Shown: positions 60,934-64,000 of the stretch, piece by piece | How the letters are laid out: each line of letters opens with the position of its first letter | How positions within the stretch are numbered: position 1 is the stretch's first letter | NCBI GenBank assembly: GCA_001599715.1 | Contig: BCHU01000001.1 | Coordinates: 1,969,634-2,033,633 of the forward strand | DNA length: 64,000 nt | From: Phaeotremella fagi | Lineage: Eukaryota; Basidiomycota; Tremellomycetes; Tremellales; Phaeotremellaceae | Reading direction: 5' to 3' | Notes under the pieces: generated by a model | Database searches by the model: none | Seen by the model: only the letters and a program-made list of their open reading frames with translations | What the model was told of the DNA's origin: nothing | Translations under genes and position numbers: made by a program

Positions 60934-62943
60934 TTAGATATCATCAAGATCCTTGAAACTCTCATCATCGTTATCGTTATCGTTATCATGTCCAACTCCA
61001 AGCGTACTCCTGGACCCCGTCCCCGAGCCAATTCCAAACCCAGACCTCATACCAGAAGAGGAAGAGTTCAAACAATAATCATCTTTCGAATGTCTATTCA
61101 ACCATCCCTTACTGCCCAAAGTCATATGCTCGTTCTTGGTAGTAGAGTTCGAACCACAACTCTGACTCCTACTCAACGCTATCGATCCAATATTCTTATT
61201 CATCCCCGTCGTCGTCGCCTGCAATTGATTAGAATTCCACCAAGACGTATTCCTATCTCCCTCTTCACCATCTTCATCCTCCCCCTCATCTAAGATGACT
61301 TGAGGGATCTCATAGTTTTTCCCGTTATATCCGTATCCAGTATATCCACCATAACTGAAACTCGAACTCGTGTTCGTCCTAACTGAAACTGGGGGTAACG
61401 AAATGGATTCAAACGAATTGGCAGGTGACGGACATGTTATTATCGAGTCATCGGTGAAACTGCTTGGGGAAGATGATAATTCTGATCCGGTACCTAGACT
61501 GATGAGAGATGATAAACTGGTTTTGGATTTATGATTTGTTACCTGATTCTGATTCTGATTGGGTTGAGGTTGAGTTGGATTGTTCTCGGACGGCATACGT
61601 AGTAAAGCCGGTTGTCTCAATCGTGAAGTCGTGGGTCGACGTTGTTGACGAGGTGGGGGGAGTAACGGTGGTACCAATTTTGATGGGGAGGAGGGTTGAT
61701 TATTCGAATGATTGTGGGAGTAGGTGTATGATTTCATTTCGGTCGTTAGATTCGGCGAAGAGTTCGTATGTCTGTGTTGGAGATAATGGGGTGGTTTCGG
61801 TTTAGGATTGGGGTTGAGTGAGGTGGATGGTGTTGACCAATTGGGAATTGAATTTGGGTTTGGATTCGACGGTGAGGAAGATTGGAAATTAGACGAGTCT
61901 TCGGAATTCATAGAGAAACTCTTCAAACGATCTCGTAATCTGTTCTTATTCCTTCCACCCCCATTCCCATCTGAAGACAACTGTCTACTTCTCCCTTCAT
62001 CATCTCTATCCAATTTCTCCGGTGAATTGGGAAAAGACCAAGTAGCCAAAACAGCGACATCCGACGTAGTCGTGATTGAATTCCTTCTATGATTCAATTT
62101 CAACAAAGTCGGTAAAGTGTCATTAGGCGCTGACCAACTTCTCGGTGATGGTGGGGGACGTCTTTTTGATGATAATTTGTCTTTCTCAACTGGTGTGACG
62201 GCTGTTGAAGTTGAATATCTTCTGTATCTAGGTTCCGTTTTTTCTTGGGGTTCAGATTCTGAATCTGATTCTGGGATTGGGATTCGGATTCTTGGTGTGG
62301 GCGAACAAGGTTCTAACATTGATGATCTGGATAACGGTCTGGTACGTGGTGAACCAGGTATACCATTGTTATTATCCAATTCAGCCAGTGTAGGTAAACT
62401 GATGGCTGAAGTTGACGCTAATCGGTTTCTTGAGAATTCAGTTAATCGAGAGGTCGGTGGATAGAAGACAAGATTTTTTGAAGATGACGATGGGATGGGT
62501 AGAGGTAATGGAACGACCGATTGGGATCTGCGATGGATAGGTCGGGTTGGTGTAAGTGGTTTCGATTTACAGGGTGATGAAGGACAAGTAACGATTCCAA
62601 CTCCATTTCCAGCTCCAGCTCCAGCTTCGCTAATCGATTGACGTCTACCAATCAATCTAGGTAAAGGTTCCCATTCATCTTTATAAACCGATGAAATCGA
62701 TTTAGAAGATGGTGAACAAGGTAACGGTAACGTCGGTGTCGTTGATCTAAAATTCTGAGCCGCTTGAGATTGTGATTGAATTTGTGAAACGGAGACAGGG
62801 ATTTGAATAGATATCCTATCAGAGTTGAACGAATTCGAACGGGAATGTGAGAAGGGTTTTGTTGGGTTTGGATTGGGATAGAAGACGGGTGGTGAGGTAT
62901 CGATCAGAGAGAATATCCCAGTTGGTAAAGAGAAATTTCCCAT
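60934..62943 (-). CDS. Large Ser/Pro/Asn-rich unknown protein
   Basis: A single open frame of 669 residues starting at ATG 62943, with no introns, which is unusual here. Composition is dominated by Ser, Pro, Asn, Thr and Arg. Repeated SRSNSF, RRQSIS, RRSQSV and RRNSIT sites look like basic-directed kinase sites. Short hydrophobic or ordered patches are FSLIDTSPPVFYPN near the start, WEPLPRLIGRR, and KGWLNRHSKDDYCLN near the end. The C-terminus has DNDNDNDDESFKDL. No domain is recognisable. It may be a disordered phosphoprotein or signalling scaffold; that is a guess from composition. Confidence 0.65.
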   Translation of the reverse strand: MGNFSLPTGIFSLIDTSPPVFYPNPNPTKPFSHSRSNSFNSDRISIQIPVSVSQIQSQSQAAQNFRSTTPTLPLPCSPSSKSISSVYKDEWEPLPRLIGRRQSISEAGAGAGNGVGIVTCPSSPCKSKPLTPTRPIHRRSQSVVPLPLPIPSSSSKNLVFYPPTSRLTEFSRNRLASTSAISLPTLAELDNNNGIPGSPRTRPLSRSSMLEPCSPTPRIRIPIPESDSESEPQEKTEPRYRRYSTSTAVTPVEKDKLSSKRRPPPSPRSWSAPNDTLPTLLKLNHRRNSITTTSDVAVLATWSFPNSPEKLDRDDEGRSRQLSSDGNGGGRNKNRLRDRLKSFSMNSEDSSNFQSSSPSNPNPNSIPNWSTPSTSLNPNPKPKPPHYLQHRHTNSSPNLTTEMKSYTYSHNHSNNQPSSPSKLVPPLLPPPRQQRRPTTSRLRQPALLRMPSENNPTQPQPNQNQNQVTNHKSKTSLSSLISLGTGSELSSSPSSFTDDSIITCPSPANSFESISLPPVSVRTNTSSSFSYGGYTGYGYNGKNYEIPQVILDEGEDEDGEEGDRNTSWWNSNQLQATTTGMNKNIGSIALSRSQSCGSNSTTKNEHMTLGSKGWLNRHSKDDYCLNSSSSGMRSGFGIGSGTGSRSTLGVGHDNDNDNDDESFKDLDDI

Positions 62944-63580
62944 TTTCGACGGGTGTTTTGTAATCTTGGTTGAGTGGTGAATGTCAAATGTGATTGGGTT
63001 GGAGTTTCATTTATATGACCACTGTCTATAGAACGATCTAGTATCTAGTGGAATGTGATCAATGACGATCTCTGGTATAAAGGAAATAATGAATCTTTCT
63101 CACTCACCTGATCTGTTTCACTCTCACTCCATTTATTTGTACGGGGTTGAAATTATGGGGATCCCAATTTTGGTTAGATGGCTACGTCAAGGATCACGGA
63201 GTTGATTGATGAAAGGAAAGGATGTCGTTGAGATAGAATCGATAGCTTCAAGCTAGAAATCGTAAAGACAGTGAATATCGTTGAGGAGTCGTAGATAGTG
63301 ATTCAAAAGAATGTGAGAAAATTTGAAGGGAGAAGAAATGAAAGTAATTGATAGAGAAGAGTAGGTATTCAGGAGAACGTGATAAGCATAGTGATTAGGT
63401 AAAGAGAATAAGTTACTGTATTGTATAGTGATTCCAGACCATTTGAAAGATGTAGTAGCCTACGATTATCGAACAATGAATTTTTCAAGACATTTTCCGG
63501 CCACCCCTAAGTCTTGTATTGTATTGACTTGTAATCATTTCATACTTAACTTTAACTACCGAGTATATTCTATTATTCTA
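62944..63580. promoter_or_regulatory. Upstream region of the Ser/Pro-rich gene
   Basis: A purine-rich tract (about 63250-63400 on the plus strand) reads as a pyrimidine-rich leader on the minus strand. A tactgta is at about 63414. No gene seen. Confidence 0.35.
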
Positions 63581-63950
63581 TTATCCTACGATCGCTAGAA
63601 CGTTAACCTTGACGATAAGTTGAGTAAATAAATTACAGTTGAGACTGAATGTTAAAACATAAAAAACGCCTTTTGAACCAACCGATGAAGTAGATGATCG
63701 ATGATCTCTGTTATTTGGTTCCAGTCTGTTTTTCATTGTTTCGGTTCGTCCATAAGGTGATTTAGGATTCATAGACTTGTCAAGATGATCTTTAAGTTAA
63801 TCCATCTGGACCTTTTCTTTTCACCATTCAACGGCTTGTCTTACGTTAAGTGTTGAATTTTGGGATTTGGATTTCGGGTTGAGATCCTTAGCTCCCAGTA
63901 AGGTCGTAGCCAGAAGACGGTAAGTTACATATAGTACGGAATAATTCATT
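63581..63950 (-). CDS. Possible spliced small gene near the window edge
   Basis: Two adjacent minus-strand frames have a coding look. One runs from ATG 63950 (YRLLATTLLGAKDLNPKSKS) with a GTAAGA donor after QNSTLN. The other contains NPKSPYGRTETMKNRLEPNN and HRSSTSSVGSKG, with a stop at 63581. A splice between them is possible, but the 3' end may also be an intron. It could be the tail of a gene extending past 64000. No family recognised. Confidence 0.25.
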
Positions 63951-64000
63951 ACACTATGACTTAGTACATATTGTAATTAGAGGAAGTATACTACTTTACA

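Noticed and set aside
63860..63910. gggttgagatcc resembling a tRNA B box
   Set aside because: It deviates at the invariant C and has no paired arms; the same bases fit a small coding exon on the minus strand.

Overview
The window is nuclear DNA from a fungus, most likely a basidiomycete yeast of the Tremellales (Kwoniella/Cryptococcus-like). Almost every gene is cut by several short introns of about 40-80 nt with donors of the GTNNGT type, CTRAY-like branch sites and TAG/CAG acceptors. Genes are dense and lie on both strands. Base composition is balanced to slightly AT-rich, and coding sequence is interrupted by long Ser/Pro/Asn/Gln-rich stretches. I see no transposon, rRNA, convincing tRNA, CRISPR array or telomere repeat. 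Species assignment is inference from gene style and content, not from a search. Exon joins were made by eye from splice signals and protein continuity, and protein lengths are estimates.

Layout. 0.3-4.8 kb: M16 metallopeptidase (+). 5.0-6.6 kb: type II membrane glycosyltransferase-like protein (-). 7.5-12.0 kb: short unknown proteins on the minus strand around an SDR gene (+). 12.7-16.3 kb: protoporphyrinogen oxidase HEM14 and an SLC35F6-like carrier (both +). 16.6-18.1 kb: EAF6 (-), then two more short unknown proteins (-). 20.2-28.9 kb: minus-strand run of cystathionine gamma-lyase, universal-stress protein, a UBA-like mini-gene and an RRM-YTH m6A reader. 30.4-34.9 kb: PRP24/SART3 (+). 35.6-39.5 kb: small unknown and secreted proteins. 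39.8-43.8 kb: large unknown basic/acidic protein and TspO (-). 44.3-49.1 kb: chromate transporter, aldo-keto reductase and ribosomal protein uL22 (+). 49.8-58.0 kb: malic enzyme, Dal5/Tna1-type MFS permease and a kinesin-7-like motor (-). 59.3-60.6 kb: secreted NodB polysaccharide deacetylase (+). 60.9-62.9 kb: Ser/Pro/Asn-rich unknown (-).

How the genes relate. This is mostly a housekeeping chromosomal segment and not an operon or a metabolite cluster. RNA-related functions recur (PRP24, YTH reader, uL22), as do tetrapyrrole functions (HEM14, TspO), but they are not adjacent. The accessory-looking part is 7.5-20 kb. There, at least five short, fast-evolving-looking proteins, all on the minus strand, share a similar helical layout, and several end in a Trp-rich, positively charged motif. 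That possible lineage-specific family, the UBA mini-gene in front of the stress-protein gene, and the YTH domain split by a very long insertion are the observations most worth checking.
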